The notes under the pieces were generated by a model, which was not told the origin of the DNA, made no database searches, and saw only the letters and a list, made by a program, of their open reading frames with translations. 43,609 bases of DNA, from positions 1 through 43,609 of IMG/VR virus record IMGVR_UViG_3300024265_000105, one strand, 5' to 3'. Shown one piece after another: positions 1 to 8,218 of this stretch. The position numbers were made by a program, and so were the translations under genes. The first letter of the stretch is position 1. Each line of letters starts with the position of its first letter. The stretch is from a virus.

Positions 1-127
1 TCCTTAACAACGCATCTGATTCGTTTTCCAATCGAGTCAATGACTTTTGTGCTTTGTATATTTTATCCATTAGTTTGACCAATCGGTCTGTTAAACTTTC
101 AAGTTTTTTCTCGTCTTTCTTGCTCAT
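1..127 (-). CDS. Partial small coiled-coil protein (3' end beyond window)
   Basis: Forty-two codons run from an ATG at 127 to the window edge without a stop, so the C-terminus is missing. The start has a GGATG ribosome binding site about 6 bases upstream. The visible part is highly charged and helical (MSKKDEKKLESL, then repeated leucines), consistent with a short coiled coil. It follows the head closure gene, so it may belong to the head-tail interface or begin the tail module, but nothing identifies a function. Confidence 0.6.
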   Translation of the reverse strand, partial: MSKKDEKKLESLTDRLVKLMDKIYKAQKSLTRLENESDALLR

Positions 128-262
128 GCTACATCCAACGCTTTCTTAGACGTTAGATAGACGCTAACACATCGTTTTTACGCCGTCTGGCTCGCTCCAC
201 AATCGATTTATACGCGATTCGCGTATAATTACTAATTATCGCGTATTTTAATGGGTTTCTGC
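128..262. promoter_or_regulatory. Intergenic region with repeated TCGCGTA operator-like motifs
   Basis: This is one of the longer gaps in the structural half. It holds TCGCGTA twice in direct orientation on the plus strand (219-225 and 239-245, 20 bp apart) and the inverted copy TACGCGA at 211-217. The first two of these three make the odd-centred palindrome TACGCGATTCGCGTA (211-225). On the minus strand the element includes GCGATAAT, which resembles the repeated promoter core seen elsewhere in this window but lacks the preceding TG. Reading it as an operator or promoter for the next gene is inference. Confidence 0.4.
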
Positions 263-583
263 TCATTGTATCAGCTTCAAATCTAACATTAAAAGTCTGT
301 CATCTTCATCAACATTACCAACATCGACTATATCATAAAGTGTACCATTGTACTGTACTTTGTCTTTTTCAGTCACATCAACTATATCACAATACAATCT
401 TGCATCTCTGAAGTAGGTATTCTTATCAGTGAATATTTTTTCATGTCCTTTCTTCCAATTGATTCTGCAAGGTAGATTGAGATGCAGAACAACTTCTGTT
501 TTTGTAAAGCCACCAAGTGCTCCAGCAGTCTTAGTGATTCTGATTATATTTACTTTTATATTGTACAAACTTTGAAGGCTCAT
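263..583 (-). CDS. Head closure / head-tail joining protein
   Basis: A 106-residue protein whose C-terminal half (RDARLYCDIVDVTEKDKVQY, then the beta strands of YDIVDVGNVDEDDRLLMLDL) looks like head closure proteins of the SPP1 gp16 / HK97 gp7 type, small beta barrels that dock under the connector and plug the portal channel. ATGA overlap with the upstream connector gene and a GGGA ribosome binding site support the start at 583. Position right after the connector fits the usual head-tail order. Assignment rests on pattern and context, not on a catalytic motif. Confidence 0.55.
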   Translation of the reverse strand: MSLQSLYNIKVNIIRITKTAGALGGFTKTEVVLHLNLPCRINWKKGHEKIFTDKNTYFRDARLYCDIVDVTEKDKVQYNGTLYDIVDVGNVDEDDRLLMLDLKLIQ

Positions 584-1485
584 GCTATTCCCATCATCGG
601 ACGCTTCCGAATATAATTTTTGAGAAGCTTATCAACAGCATCAATCCCGGTGAAACCTGAGGCACTTACATTGTCAAATAATGTATATGAATAATCTCCC
701 AACTTTTCGGATTTTATATCACCACTATGAACAGTATATAATGTCTCATCGTTTTCATAACGACAAAGCATTATAGCTGCTCGTTTGATTGCAACAGGAC
801 AAGATGCCCAACCATAAGTGCCAGTGATTTTGACATTGCCCATTCCTTTCGGGAACAGATTTGTTTCGTATCTCAATCTGAAGAGCAATTCAGGATATTC
901 ATCACCAGTCACCGCTTCTGGGTCAAGATACACAGAATCAATATTGAAAGTGTACCAACCAGTTCCCAATACAATACCAAAAAGCTTTATTTCAGACACA
1001 CTGAGAACATACGGAATGAATTTGAGGAATAATTTATCCTTTCCATTCCCATCACGATAAACTGCAAAAGCTTTAGCATAGAAATAATCGTGAGTAATAT
1101 TTTCGATGAGCTGTTCAGCTCTGTCAATAATTTCTTGCCTCTCGGCTTCACTTGCACCACTTCCTATATCGAGCGTGTGTGTGCCAGAACCTACATCAGT
1201 TAAAACAATTTCTGTACCAGCAGCAGCAAGAACCGGAGTTTCTGCAACTTGAAAAACTTTGGGACTAACATAAATGCCATAATATATAGTACCAGTCACA
1301 AGCGGAGCGGGAACAGCACCAGTCGAGCTAAATCTGATTTCAGTACAAGTTGGAACATCGTTAGTGACTAATGTAATCTGGTCATTGACAATATCTACTT
1401 TACTTGTTGCAAAATCTTCCTCAACTGAAACTATTGGCCAATTATCAACATCTGATTCAACTATGTAATTTCCAGAAGCTGCCAT
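580..1485 (-). CDS. Head-tail connector (adaptor) with inserted beta domain
   Basis: The protein starts like a gp6/gp15-type adaptor (YIVESDVDNWP) and continues with the helical part (ERQEIIDRAEQLIENIT) only after about 75 extra residues. That insert includes GTIYYGIYVSPKVFQV and GTEIVLTDVGSGTHTL, a pattern common in phage fibre and decoration modules. The rest is helical/beta and ends KRPMMGIA. Adaptors form a ring below the portal. I chose ATG 1485 because AAAGGGA lies 8 bases upstream and the preceding gene stops at 1488; an upstream TTG at 1491 is in frame. Length of 301 residues is large for the family, explained by the insert. Confidence 0.6.
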   Translation of the reverse strand: MAASGNYIVESDVDNWPIVSVEEDFATSKVDIVNDQITLVTNDVPTCTEIRFSSTGAVPAPLVTGTIYYGIYVSPKVFQVAETPVLAAAGTEIVLTDVGSGTHTLDIGSGASEAERQEIIDRAEQLIENITHDYFYAKAFAVYRDGNGKDKLFLKFIPYVLSVSEIKLFGIVLGTGWYTFNIDSVYLDPEAVTGDEYPELLFRLRYETNLFPKGMGNVKITGTYGWASCPVAIKRAAIMLCRYENDETLYTVHSGDIKSEKLGDYSYTLFDNVSASGFTGIDAVDKLLKNYIRKRPMMGIA

Positions 1486-1487
1486 AA

Positions 1488-1619
1488 TCAATTTCCCTTT
1501 TTCTTTTTCTTTTTCTTGTCTTTTGACAATTCCTCTTTAATGTCGCTCAACTTATCTAACATATCATCATGTTTGTCCAATAAATCCACTAAATGTTCAT
1601 TAATTGTAATTAAGCTTTG
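1488..1619 (-). CDS. Small coiled-coil protein with poly-lysine tail (start uncertain)
   Basis: The reading frame ends in KDKKKKKKKGN and carries a heptad-like stretch (LITINEHLVDLLDKHDDML). The first ATG after the preceding gene is at 1619, giving 43 residues, but it has no clear ribosome binding site. In-frame TTG codons at 1706 and 1730 lie inside the upstream gene. The frame is open, clean of stops, and fills a gap between two structural genes, which is why I keep it. Function unknown; a small structural or assembly factor is a guess. Confidence 0.45.
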   Translation of the reverse strand, partial: QSLITINEHLVDLLDKHDDMLDKLSDIKEELSKDKKKKKKKGN

Positions 1620-1669
1620 CATTATTGATTTATTATTTTCGGGAATTTGTCCATCTACAATTTCAGATA

Positions 1670-2005
1670 TTATAGTGACGCTGTATAGGCAATCTCCAGT
1701 CCCCAAGTTCTCGCATTTGTATTTGTCCAAGTAAATGTGAGACTGTCTCCTTCATCAAAATCATGTTTCTTCTCTGGTTGATATACAAGGTCTTGCACAG
1801 TATCCATATCTTGAGAATACAGCTTGATATTGTACACAGCACCTTTACCAGATACGAGTGTGACAACAAAATTTTCAGCAGTTGCAGAAGCAGCACTAAG
1901 ATGCAGACGTACTTCTTCAAATGTAAAATCTTTGCCGGGAGTAAAAGTCACACTCATTGCTCCCGCACCAGTTTCATAGGATTTCTGTGTGTCTATTCCT
2001 AACAT
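1670..2005 (-). CDS. Beta-rich putative virion structural protein
   Basis: 111 residues, rich in alternating hydrophobic strands (VRLHLSAASATAENFVVTLV, then YNIKLYSQDMD). No signal peptide or transmembrane segment. AGGAG ribosome binding site 8-9 bases before the ATG at 2005. It sits among capsid and connector genes, so a minor capsid, decoration or head-neck role is likely by context only. I do not recognise a named family. Confidence 0.6.
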   Translation of the reverse strand: MLGIDTQKSYETGAGAMSVTFTPGKDFTFEEVRLHLSAASATAENFVVTLVSGKGAVYNIKLYSQDMDTVQDLVYQPEKKHDFDEGDSLTFTWTNTNARTWGLEIAYTASL

Positions 2006-2024
2006 TTTTCAATCTCCTATCAGT

Positions 2025-2363
2025 TTACTTTTTTGGAATTGGAAGCTCCATAAACATCTCATAAAAATCAAGATGAGCTTCCGTGATTTGCTTTGAAGCG
2101 TTCAGTTTCTCCAGAGTCTCTTTGATAATAGAGATAATTGTTTCGGGAATTTCAAATTCTTTGATGCATTTCTTATCCGCTTTATCATCCCACTCGACCG
2201 AACCATTTGGATGATGGACGAGTTTCAATGATTCGTGTTCCTTTTGAGTGAAACTTAACGATTCTCTTAGTACCCGAACCATCTTGACTGTCAAGAAATC
2301 TCCCTGTGCTGGCAGAATACTCTGCAAATTAATTCTTTGTTTTACTGTTAGTTTTACTTTCAT
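2025..2363 (-). CDS. Conserved-type phage protein of unknown function
   Basis: 112 residues, mostly helical, starting MKVKLTVKQRINLQSILPAQ and ending ELPIPKK. It looks like a group of small phage proteins often found near capsid or tail genes, with a KLTVKQR-type N-terminus and an acidic middle, but I know no demonstrated function. A strong AAGGAG ribosome binding site precedes the ATG. A terminator-like hairpin (2401-2428) lies just upstream, so this gene may be read mainly by readthrough or from its own weak promoter. Confidence 0.6.
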   Translation of the reverse strand: MKVKLTVKQRINLQSILPAQGDFLTVKMVRVLRESLSFTQKEHESLKLVHHPNGSVEWDDKADKKCIKEFEIPETIISIIKETLEKLNASKQITEAHLDFYEMFMELPIPKK

Positions 2364-2400
2364 TTTTTGTTCTCCTTGCTCTCTTCTAAAAAATTAATAT

Positions 2401-2428
2401 TTGGGAGTGTTTCAAGGCACACTCCCAA
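2401..2428 (-). terminator. Rho-independent terminator-like hairpin
   Basis: Perfect 10-bp inverted repeat TTGGGAGTGT / ACACTCCCAA around an 8-base loop. On the minus strand the stem is followed by ATATTAATTTTTT. It lies 28 bases after the stop at 2456 and before the next ribosome binding site, so it probably ends or attenuates transcription coming from the capsid genes. Confidence 0.7.
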
Positions 2429-2455
2429 AGCCTTTTAATACTGTTATGCGAGTCA

Positions 2456-3085
2456 TTATTTACTATCACTCGCATAAATGTAATAAGTGGTATTACCGAT
2501 TTTGATTGGGATGGATATGTCACTTCCATTCCAAGTTTTCGTTCCACTAACTGCATTAGCTTGGATAGCAAGAGCAGCTTTGCTTTGTGCTAACAATAAG
2601 CCATCCCATTGATGAGGCGTTCCATTGGGCACACCAAGAACATAGGCATTTGCCGGGGCACCAGTAGTTTCATCAAAGTAATAACACGCTTGGTATGCAC
2701 ATACATTTGCATTAAGAGCAGAACCCGGTGTCACTGATGTCTCAGTTTCAATAGTTGCATAAAACGCGGAATTGTATTCACCACTACCATATCTCAACAC
2801 ACCAGCATCCTTGACATGCAAATTGCCACAAACGACTTGCACTAAACTTACCGCTATACCCTCAACATACGTTCTAAATTTGAACATACCATTGAGAGCA
2901 GCACCAGTAGCAGAAAGCCTGCCAATCATATACAAAGCACGATTGTAAACTCCAGAGCCTGTGAAGTCCTTTGTAATCGCTATTGTGCCTGTCGAGATGA
3001 ACCCATCGGCGAATGCCTCCTGAAGGATTCGACCGAGCGGCTGGAAAACCGTACGGTCTAACGTAGATAAATTTCTAACTGTCAT
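2456..3085 (-). CDS. Putative virion structural / decoration protein
   Basis: 209 residues, Gly/Ala/Ser/Thr-rich and probably mostly beta, e.g. TGSGVYNRALYMIGRLSATG and NTTYYIYASDSK at the C-terminus. There is no signal peptide. AAAGGAG ribosome binding site before the ATG. It follows the capsid and SAP-like genes and is followed by a terminator. It could be a capsid decoration or accessory structural protein; I recognise no family. Confidence 0.55.
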   Translation of the reverse strand: MTVRNLSTLDRTVFQPLGRILQEAFADGFISTGTIAITKDFTGSGVYNRALYMIGRLSATGAALNGMFKFRTYVEGIAVSLVQVVCGNLHVKDAGVLRYGSGEYNSAFYATIETETSVTPGSALNANVCAYQACYYFDETTGAPANAYVLGVPNGTPHQWDGLLLAQSKAALAIQANAVSGTKTWNGSDISIPIKIGNTTYYIYASDSK

Positions 3086-3145
3086 TTTTTATCTCCTTTT
3101 ATTCTAAGTCAATAATTTTATTTAACAAATTTTCAGATAGACTTG

Positions 3146-3592
3146 TTATCCTTCCGTGTCGTAAGCTTCGAGAGTTTTAATCAACTCTGCCTTTTTCAGA
3201 CCGGAAGTTTTTATCTGCCTATCTTTTGCAAGCACTTGAAGCTCTTTGACTGTCATATCTGAATAAGCGATTTCATCTTTGTCTGCTTTTGCATCTGGAG
3301 TCGTGGGTTGTTCCCCACCCGTTTCTTGCTGAACCTCATCTTCTGGATGATTCTCAGCATGAACAGCTTCAACATCATCAGCAGTAACTTTTCGCTTTTC
3401 ATCTTTTGGAGTTTCAGGTATTGCAACTACAGCACCACAGTCTGTCACATAAACTTGTCCTGCTGCTTTCAAAACAGCAGCTTCTTCAGCATCATCAGTC
3501 TCGATACATGCGTCATTGCTCAAGCAAATTTGCTGGCCTTTGTAAGGTACTTGCCGTGATGGGCCATAGTTGCGAATCGCAAATCTTTTCAT
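3146..3592 (-). CDS. Small protein with C-terminal SAP/HeH-like motif
   Basis: The start at 3592 (MKRFAIRNYGPS) is chosen because AAAGGGA lies 8 bases upstream; the open frame begins earlier at a TTG (3640) with no such site. The N-terminal third is a compact beta region, the middle is an acidic Pro/Glu-rich linker, and the last 30 residues (MTVKELQVLAKDRQIK, then TSGLKKAELIKTLEAY) match the Rho-N/SAP/HeH helix-extension-helix pattern used for nucleic acid binding. Such proteins often follow the major capsid gene in phages. Role unknown; a link between the head and DNA is possible. Confidence 0.6.
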   Translation of the reverse strand: MKRFAIRNYGPSRQVPYKGQQICLSNDACIETDDAEEAAVLKAAGQVYVTDCGAVVAIPETPKDEKRKVTADDVEAVHAENHPEDEVQQETGGEQPTTPDAKADKDEIAYSDMTVKELQVLAKDRQIKTSGLKKAELIKTLEAYDTEG

Positions 3593-3648
3593 TTGTAATC
3601 CCTTTCTATAATAAACTTCTCTCTTTCGATTCCAATGCAATACTTCGA

Positions 3649-4923
3649 TTAAGCTGTGACGAGCTTTTCAAGCAATACACATGCGTTGACGTTCTCGATA
3701 GCATTGTCAGCTCTCATGCTGTAGAACCAGTAAGTTGCTTCGTCAGCAGCAACTCTTTGTGATTCGATTTTGATGTTCCGCTGAATACCAATAATCAGAT
3801 TACCCTTAGGAGTCAGCAGCGTATCACCATATTGTCCGGCACCGAGCCTGTCGGCTGCGGACATAGTCATTGCCATATTCGGACACGGCACAATCGGTAC
3901 TTGACCGTAAGATAATGGGCCTTGTCCAAGAATAGCTTTGTCACCGAGAATCGTTGAACGTGCAGCAAGAGCATCAATATAATCTTGCACAAGCTGGTCA
4001 GACTGGAATAATCTCAAATTAGCAAGTCCCGCCTTTTTATATTTAGACGGAAGTTTCTTCAGCATCTTGCCATATTTGAATTCCCAGTTGTACGGTGTTG
4101 ATGTATTCTGCTCAGCGATTTTCCCTGCAATTACATAACTGTGAGCGTGGCATCTCCAAGTGACTGTACCGTCAGTAACTACTCCTCCAAGAACGGTCGG
4201 CCATGTGGGTTCGACACCACCAGCTTGATTTCCAGATGTGTTGGTCATAATATAAACAAAACCAGTTGCATTCGCAGCAGTAGGACGCACAATATTACCT
4301 TGGACTTTCGCACCTGTACCAACAACGTAAAGCGTTTCTGCAATCGCTGTCATTAGTGTGCTTCCGCCAGAGACGACATTGTAATGACCACTGAGATAAC
4401 CACTTGCAGCTTGACTGTATTTGACTCTGTATCGCCAGCCAGCAAACAGACTTCGTGCATCGGTAGATGCAAAATTGCCAAGACCAATTTTGTCACCAAT
4501 CCAGAATATCTCGTCAAGCTCGTTTGCAATTTTACCTGCAACCATTCGCATTATATGGTCAGCGAAAGCATCAGCTTCGATGTTATCTTCTAAATCATCA
4601 TCATAGATGACAACGCAGCCACGCAGTTTCGCACTGGTCAATGCAATCTTATGGTCAGTGTGCTGCTTCGTATAGTCTGCGGATGTGAATGTCGAACCCG
4701 GATACAGGAATCGAGAGTCACCCAAACCAAGTGCTCTGATGTTCTTTGTCTCTTTCTGCATTTTGATTATACGAGCAGAGTTTTTCATAACCGATTCATC
4801 GACTATGTAATCAATGAAACGGTCAGCTTCCTCAGCTTCAAGAGTAATCAAAGGAAGACTTATCATCTTCTGAAGCTCTTGAATCTGTTCGCTCTTTGAA
4901 AGCATTTGTTTATTTGTCTTCAT
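3649..4923 (-). CDS. Major capsid protein (HK97-like) with inserted domain
   Basis: 424 residues. The N-terminal region (VDESVMKNSARIIKMQKETK), the LYPGST strand, the DDLEDNIEADAFADHIMRMV spine-helix region and the C-terminal IGIQRNIKIESQRVAADEAT stretch are typical of HK97-fold capsid proteins of long-genome tailed phages. Residues of about 205-262 form an extra Gly/Trp-rich beta module (GGVEPTWPTVLGGVVTDGTV) of a type found in fibre proteins, likely displayed on the capsid surface. AAAAGGAG ribosome binding site. The genes just before it encode scaffold, protease and minor head protein, the standard order. Confidence 0.85.
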   Translation of the reverse strand: MKTNKQMLSKSEQIQELQKMISLPLITLEAEEADRFIDYIVDESVMKNSARIIKMQKETKNIRALGLGDSRFLYPGSTFTSADYTKQHTDHKIALTSAKLRGCVVIYDDDLEDNIEADAFADHIMRMVAGKIANELDEIFWIGDKIGLGNFASTDARSLFAGWRYRVKYSQAASGYLSGHYNVVSGGSTLMTAIAETLYVVGTGAKVQGNIVRPTAANATGFVYIMTNTSGNQAGGVEPTWPTVLGGVVTDGTVTWRCHAHSYVIAGKIAEQNTSTPYNWEFKYGKMLKKLPSKYKKAGLANLRLFQSDQLVQDYIDALAARSTILGDKAILGQGPLSYGQVPIVPCPNMAMTMSAADRLGAGQYGDTLLTPKGNLIIGIQRNIKIESQRVAADEATYWFYSMRADNAIENVNACVLLEKLVTA

Positions 4924-4948
4924 TGTATGTACTCCTTTTAATCGTTTA

Positions 4949-4978
4949 ACAATACTTACACGTATTCTCTAGTTTCAA
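4949..4978 (-). promoter_or_regulatory. Possible sigma-70 promoter for the capsid gene
   Basis: In the gap before the capsid gene the minus strand reads TTGAAA, 18 bases, TATTGT. Each box matches the consensus at most positions, but the -10 box is not strong and chance matches are common in AT-rich DNA. Confidence 0.25.
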
Positions 4979-4984
4979 TCTTTG

Positions 4985-5923
4985 TTAGTCTTTCTTTTGC
5001 TGTAAACTTTTCCAGAGGACTTTGCCATCTTCCCCTGCTCCCTTAGGACCATCATCATTGTCAGTGTCATCACCAGTGATGCTCTTTTTCATAGCACCGT
5101 CTTTTTCCATAGCCTTGACACTTTCCGAAACTTCTGCAAGCTGTTTTTTAAGCTCAGTGATATCCGACTTCTTTTCATCTTTCTTATCCGGGTCGAGTTT
5201 CGCAACAGCTTCTGTCAACTCTGTTATTTGTTTCGTAAGTTCTGATTTGTCATCATCATCAGTCGATTTCTTTGTCTCTGTGGGTTCATTAGGAATGAGT
5301 CCCTTCAGAGCTTCGATAATCGCATTTATTTTCTTGATGACATCTTTTGAGAACTTTGCACCAGCTTTTTCAACATCCTTGTCGTCTTTCACTGCAAAAC
5401 TGTTTGCAGCACGCTTTGCGATGACACCAACTGCATTTACTAAGTCTTCGGGGAAGCTCTCTTTGTAGTGCTTACTAATGAGAGTAATCGCTTTTTCGAT
5501 TTCTTCCTCGCCGACTTTTTTCTTAATGTCGATGTCATCTTTGCCCAGATATTCTTGAAGGGCTTTTAATGTCTCTTTCTGCATAATATCTCCTTTGCTT
5601 AAAAAGTAAGTTTCGGTACGGCTGAAACCGTCTTTGTCGCCAGTCTCTTTGGAATAAGAAGCATGGATTGTTGACTTCGGGTCATTTCCATAAAAACTGA
5701 AATCAAAATTCCTTAAGTCAGTCAACTTTTCTCCGTTGACTGCTATGCTGGTTCCACCTACCGTTCCGTTGCTCTCTATTTCGATTTTGATTTTCTTTTT
5801 CGCTTTTACGAATTGACTTTCCTTTGCACCGTCCCGTTTGAAAAACAGAAACGATAATTTGTTCGCAGGCAAATCAACAAGCGAAACTTCTTTTATCTTT
5901 ATGTCTTTCAGATTTTTTGCCAT
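4985..5923 (-). CDS. Scaffold-like head assembly protein
   Basis: Starts MAKNLKDIKIKEVSLVDLPA with AAGGAG 8 bases upstream; a longer in-frame start at 5944 overlaps the protease gene and is less likely. The N-terminal VSLVDLPANKLSF phrase is typical of the region following XkdF-like proteases in other phages. The rest is highly charged with long coiled-coil stretches (residues of about 200-290, rich in Glu, Asp, Lys), as in scaffolds degraded during capsid maturation. It lies between protease and capsid genes. 312 residues. Confidence 0.65.
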   Translation of the reverse strand: MAKNLKDIKIKEVSLVDLPANKLSFLFFKRDGAKESQFVKAKKKIKIEIESNGTVGGTSIAVNGEKLTDLRNFDFSFYGNDPKSTIHASYSKETGDKDGFSRTETYFLSKGDIMQKETLKALQEYLGKDDIDIKKKVGEEEIEKAITLISKHYKESFPEDLVNAVGVIAKRAANSFAVKDDKDVEKAGAKFSKDVIKKINAIIEALKGLIPNEPTETKKSTDDDDKSELTKQITELTEAVAKLDPDKKDEKKSDITELKKQLAEVSESVKAMEKDGAMKKSITGDDTDNDDGPKGAGEDGKVLWKSLQQKKD

Positions 5924-5936
5924 ACGCTTTTCTCCT

Positions 5937-6857
5937 TTAATCAACCTTTGCGTATCCAGCCATTGAGTATCCTGTAAGCTTTCCAGCTTTTATCTCTTTC
6001 CACAATTTTTTGTCAAGGATTCTCGTGACTAACACCCATGAACCTTTCTTGACAGTTCGTTTCTCAATTGTGAAATCAACTGGAGCTATATAGTTTTCAA
6101 GTATCTTTACTTTGACATTCTTACCTTTGTGCATTACTTTGAAATTCTGCACGTTCTCCATAAAATCGTAAGCAGCTTTTTTGATTTCTTCTGCATTTGC
6201 TTTATCACCTTGAGCATCTTCTGTATCTGGTTCATATACGATGCCATAGACGATATGCTCATCACCACCCTTTTCAACTGGGAGAAGTTTAAGAATACTA
6301 TCAAATTCCTTACCATCATTTTTAATTTCTGTTTTTTCTATTTTAGTCACTGGCAACAAAACTTGATGGAATAATGGTATACAATCTCCTTCAAAATCCC
6401 TTTCATAAACAATAATACAAGGTTTATCAAATTGCTTACCAAACATCTTAATTATATCATCCTCTAAAAGCTGGTCAGGTTCATTATCTTGTATTATTAC
6501 TTTTATTTCAGTCGCTTTAGCAAAATCAACATCTAAAAGAATATAATTATCTTGCAGAGTATGCTTATTAAAATGACATATGTCAATTCCATCCTTTTTC
6601 ACTTGCATAGTTTGTTTGAAAGCCTGCCTGTCTATATCGCAAGTGCTGTGTGATAGACTTCGTTTCTCAGAATCCATTTCTTTCAAGACCATTCGATACT
6701 TAGCAATGAAATTAACACGGCTGAAGCTGCCAACAAAATCATTGTTGTTTGATTTGAAGTGTCTGTCCCAAAACTTTGCAAATTTATACTTGAGCTGTTT
6801 CAACTCTAAATCATTTGCATCTAAGAGACTTCGTTTCGTTATTTCTTCGATTCGCAT
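5937..6857 (-). CDS. XkdF-type prohead maturation protease
   Basis: 306 residues. The C-terminal 110 residues hold the protease-like core: HIVYGIVYEPDTEDAQGD, FKVMHKG with H243, and KLTGYSMAGYAKV with S298 as candidate catalytic residues, as in XkdF / S78-like peptidases. The first 190 residues form a helical N-terminal part starting ANDLELKQLKYKFAKFWDRH, as in long members of the family. It probably cleaves scaffold and capsid N-termini inside the prohead. ATG overlaps the previous stop by one base, with AAAGGAG upstream. Confidence 0.75.
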   Translation of the reverse strand: MRIEEITKRSLLDANDLELKQLKYKFAKFWDRHFKSNNNDFVGSFSRVNFIAKYRMVLKEMDSEKRSLSHSTCDIDRQAFKQTMQVKKDGIDICHFNKHTLQDNYILLDVDFAKATEIKVIIQDNEPDQLLEDDIIKMFGKQFDKPCIIVYERDFEGDCIPLFHQVLLPVTKIEKTEIKNDGKEFDSILKLLPVEKGGDEHIVYGIVYEPDTEDAQGDKANAEEIKKAAYDFMENVQNFKVMHKGKNVKVKILENYIAPVDFTIEKRTVKKGSWVLVTRILDKKLWKEIKAGKLTGYSMAGYAKVD

Positions 6858-7711
6858 TATGATACTCCTTTTGCTTTGGATAATCTTTTAGGAGGTTTTT
6901 TCAATTGTTCAGAAATCACTTTATCATTTATAACAGGCAGCATTGCACAATGACATCTCGGATGCACAGGAATTATTCCAGCAGCTTCACTAACTGGAAA
7001 TTTTGTTCCATCCAACGCTTCACACTCTTCACAAAAATCAGCAGCAGAAACGCTAAACTCTGATTCTTTAATGCCAACTTGCTCAAGACCTTGCACGTAG
7101 CCAATATTCTGTGCTCTTGCTGTTTCAGTTGTTGCAATGTTCTCCATACGCAAACGGTGCGTCTTATTAGTATATTTCGTCACTGCTCTATTAACTTGTG
7201 CTACAGAGAGTTCTGGCCTTGTTACTTGAAGCTTTGTGCGATAGTTGATAATCGCTTGTGTTTGTTTAGCAGTCAATCCAACAAGGGGCCGTAATTCTCT
7301 TGCAATTTTAGACATTGACCAGCCTTCTTTGATTCCATGCTTGATATAAGTCTTGATTCCCTTCTTAGTTTCTGCTGTGACATCAGTAACGAGTTTTGCA
7401 ACAAATTTATTGACTGCTTTAACTGCTCGAACATTTATGACATCGAAACTACCTTCAATAGCTAAATATTGATAAGCAGCATTACCACTTGTTTGCATTA
7501 TCTCTAATACTACTGGCTTGATTATCGTTTCACCTTGACTTTCGATAAGCTCCCAGTCTGTCAATTCAGAAATCACAGACTTCTGATACTTCTCTGTTAA
7601 ATCACACCTGATTTGTTTCTGAGTGAAGTCAAACCATAAAGTGAGAGCTGGTCTGAGGATTCTCTCATTCCTTTTCAAAAGATTATCAAGCATTGTTTGA
7701 ATTTTAGGCAT
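6857..7711 (-). CDS. MuF-type minor head (head morphogenesis) protein
   Basis: 284 residues. The C-terminal module shows the family signature: an Ala/Thr-rich helix (NIATTETARAQNIGYVQGLE), then CEECEALDGTKFPVSEA and PVHPRCHCAMLPV with paired cysteines and histidine. SPP1 gp7 / Mu gpF proteins attach to the portal and help load DNA or proteins into the head. It lies after the portal and before the protease. The N-terminal part is helical and without toxin-like extensions. Confidence 0.8.
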   Translation of the reverse strand: MPKIQTMLDNLLKRNERILRPALTLWFDFTQKQIRCDLTEKYQKSVISELTDWELIESQGETIIKPVVLEIMQTSGNAAYQYLAIEGSFDVINVRAVKAVNKFVAKLVTDVTAETKKGIKTYIKHGIKEGWSMSKIARELRPLVGLTAKQTQAIINYRTKLQVTRPELSVAQVNRAVTKYTNKTHRLRMENIATTETARAQNIGYVQGLEQVGIKESEFSVSAADFCEECEALDGTKFPVSEAAGIIPVHPRCHCAMLPVINDKVISEQLKKPPKRLSKAKGVS

Positions 7712-7928
7712 TAACTACCTCAGTAAGCATAAGCTCTGTTATATTAAGGCTGATTAAACTCGTAGTTGATTTAACAGCGTCAATTTCTTTTTGTATTTTC
7801 TTAATTGATTCCATTATAAAGCAGCCACTACAAATTATTTGAGGATAACCATCAAAATCTTTACAGAGAACACCTTCACCATTTGGAAAATCTTTTCTAC
7901 ATTGAAAACAACAGTATCCTTTAGCCAT
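7704..7928 (-). CDS. Small zinc-ribbon-like protein
   Basis: 74 residues starting MAKGYCCFQCRKDF. Cysteine pairs CFQC and CSGC plus a lone Cys suggest one structural zinc site; the rest is an amphipathic helix. ATG 7928 overlaps the end of the preceding gene by 8 bases and has AGGGATG upstream. The frame extends upstream to 7961 without better signals. Function unknown; an unusual gene to find between head genes. Confidence 0.6.
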   Translation of the reverse strand: MAKGYCCFQCRKDFPNGEGVLCKDFDGYPQIICSGCFIMESIKKIQKEIDAVKSTTSLISLNITELMLTEVVNA

Positions 7929-8205
7929 TGACGAGCATCCCTGATTTAACGAGTTTGTCAAAATTATGTTTCTCTATACTATTAACTACAGTGTCATGCA
8001 CAGAGAGAGCAATTCTACGCTTGTGGAGTTGCCGAGTACGCTCCCTTTTTTTATTGCATTTAGATTTAGGTCGACTACGACAATTGTGACTTTTGAGCTT
8101 CTCTTGTAACTCCGATTCACAAGCAGCAATGAATTGCTCTCTACATGCAGGACAACTATGAGTTTCAAAAGTTATTATAGGATAATCAAATTCTTTATTA
8201 GTCAT
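7921..8205 (-). CDS. Small basic CxxC protein
   Basis: 94 residues from ATG 8205, which has GGGAG 7 bases upstream; the open frame begins earlier (8289) inside the preceding gene. One CPAC motif (THSCPACREQF), a further single cysteine pair in the middle, and a strongly basic central region (RKKRERTR-like). Could bind nucleic acid, but no family is recognised. Its end overlaps the next zinc protein, suggesting coupled translation. Confidence 0.55.
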   Translation of the reverse strand: MTNKEFDYPIITFETHSCPACREQFIAACESELQEKLKSHNCRSRPKSKCNKKRERTRQLHKRRIALSVHDTVVNSIEKHNFDKLVKSGMLVNG

Positions 8206-8218
8206 TTTGTCTCCCGTA

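Noticed and set aside
1660-1680. Programmed frameshift joining the 111-residue protein to the coiled-coil frame
   Set aside because: No slippery heptamer or downstream structure is seen before the stop at 1670.
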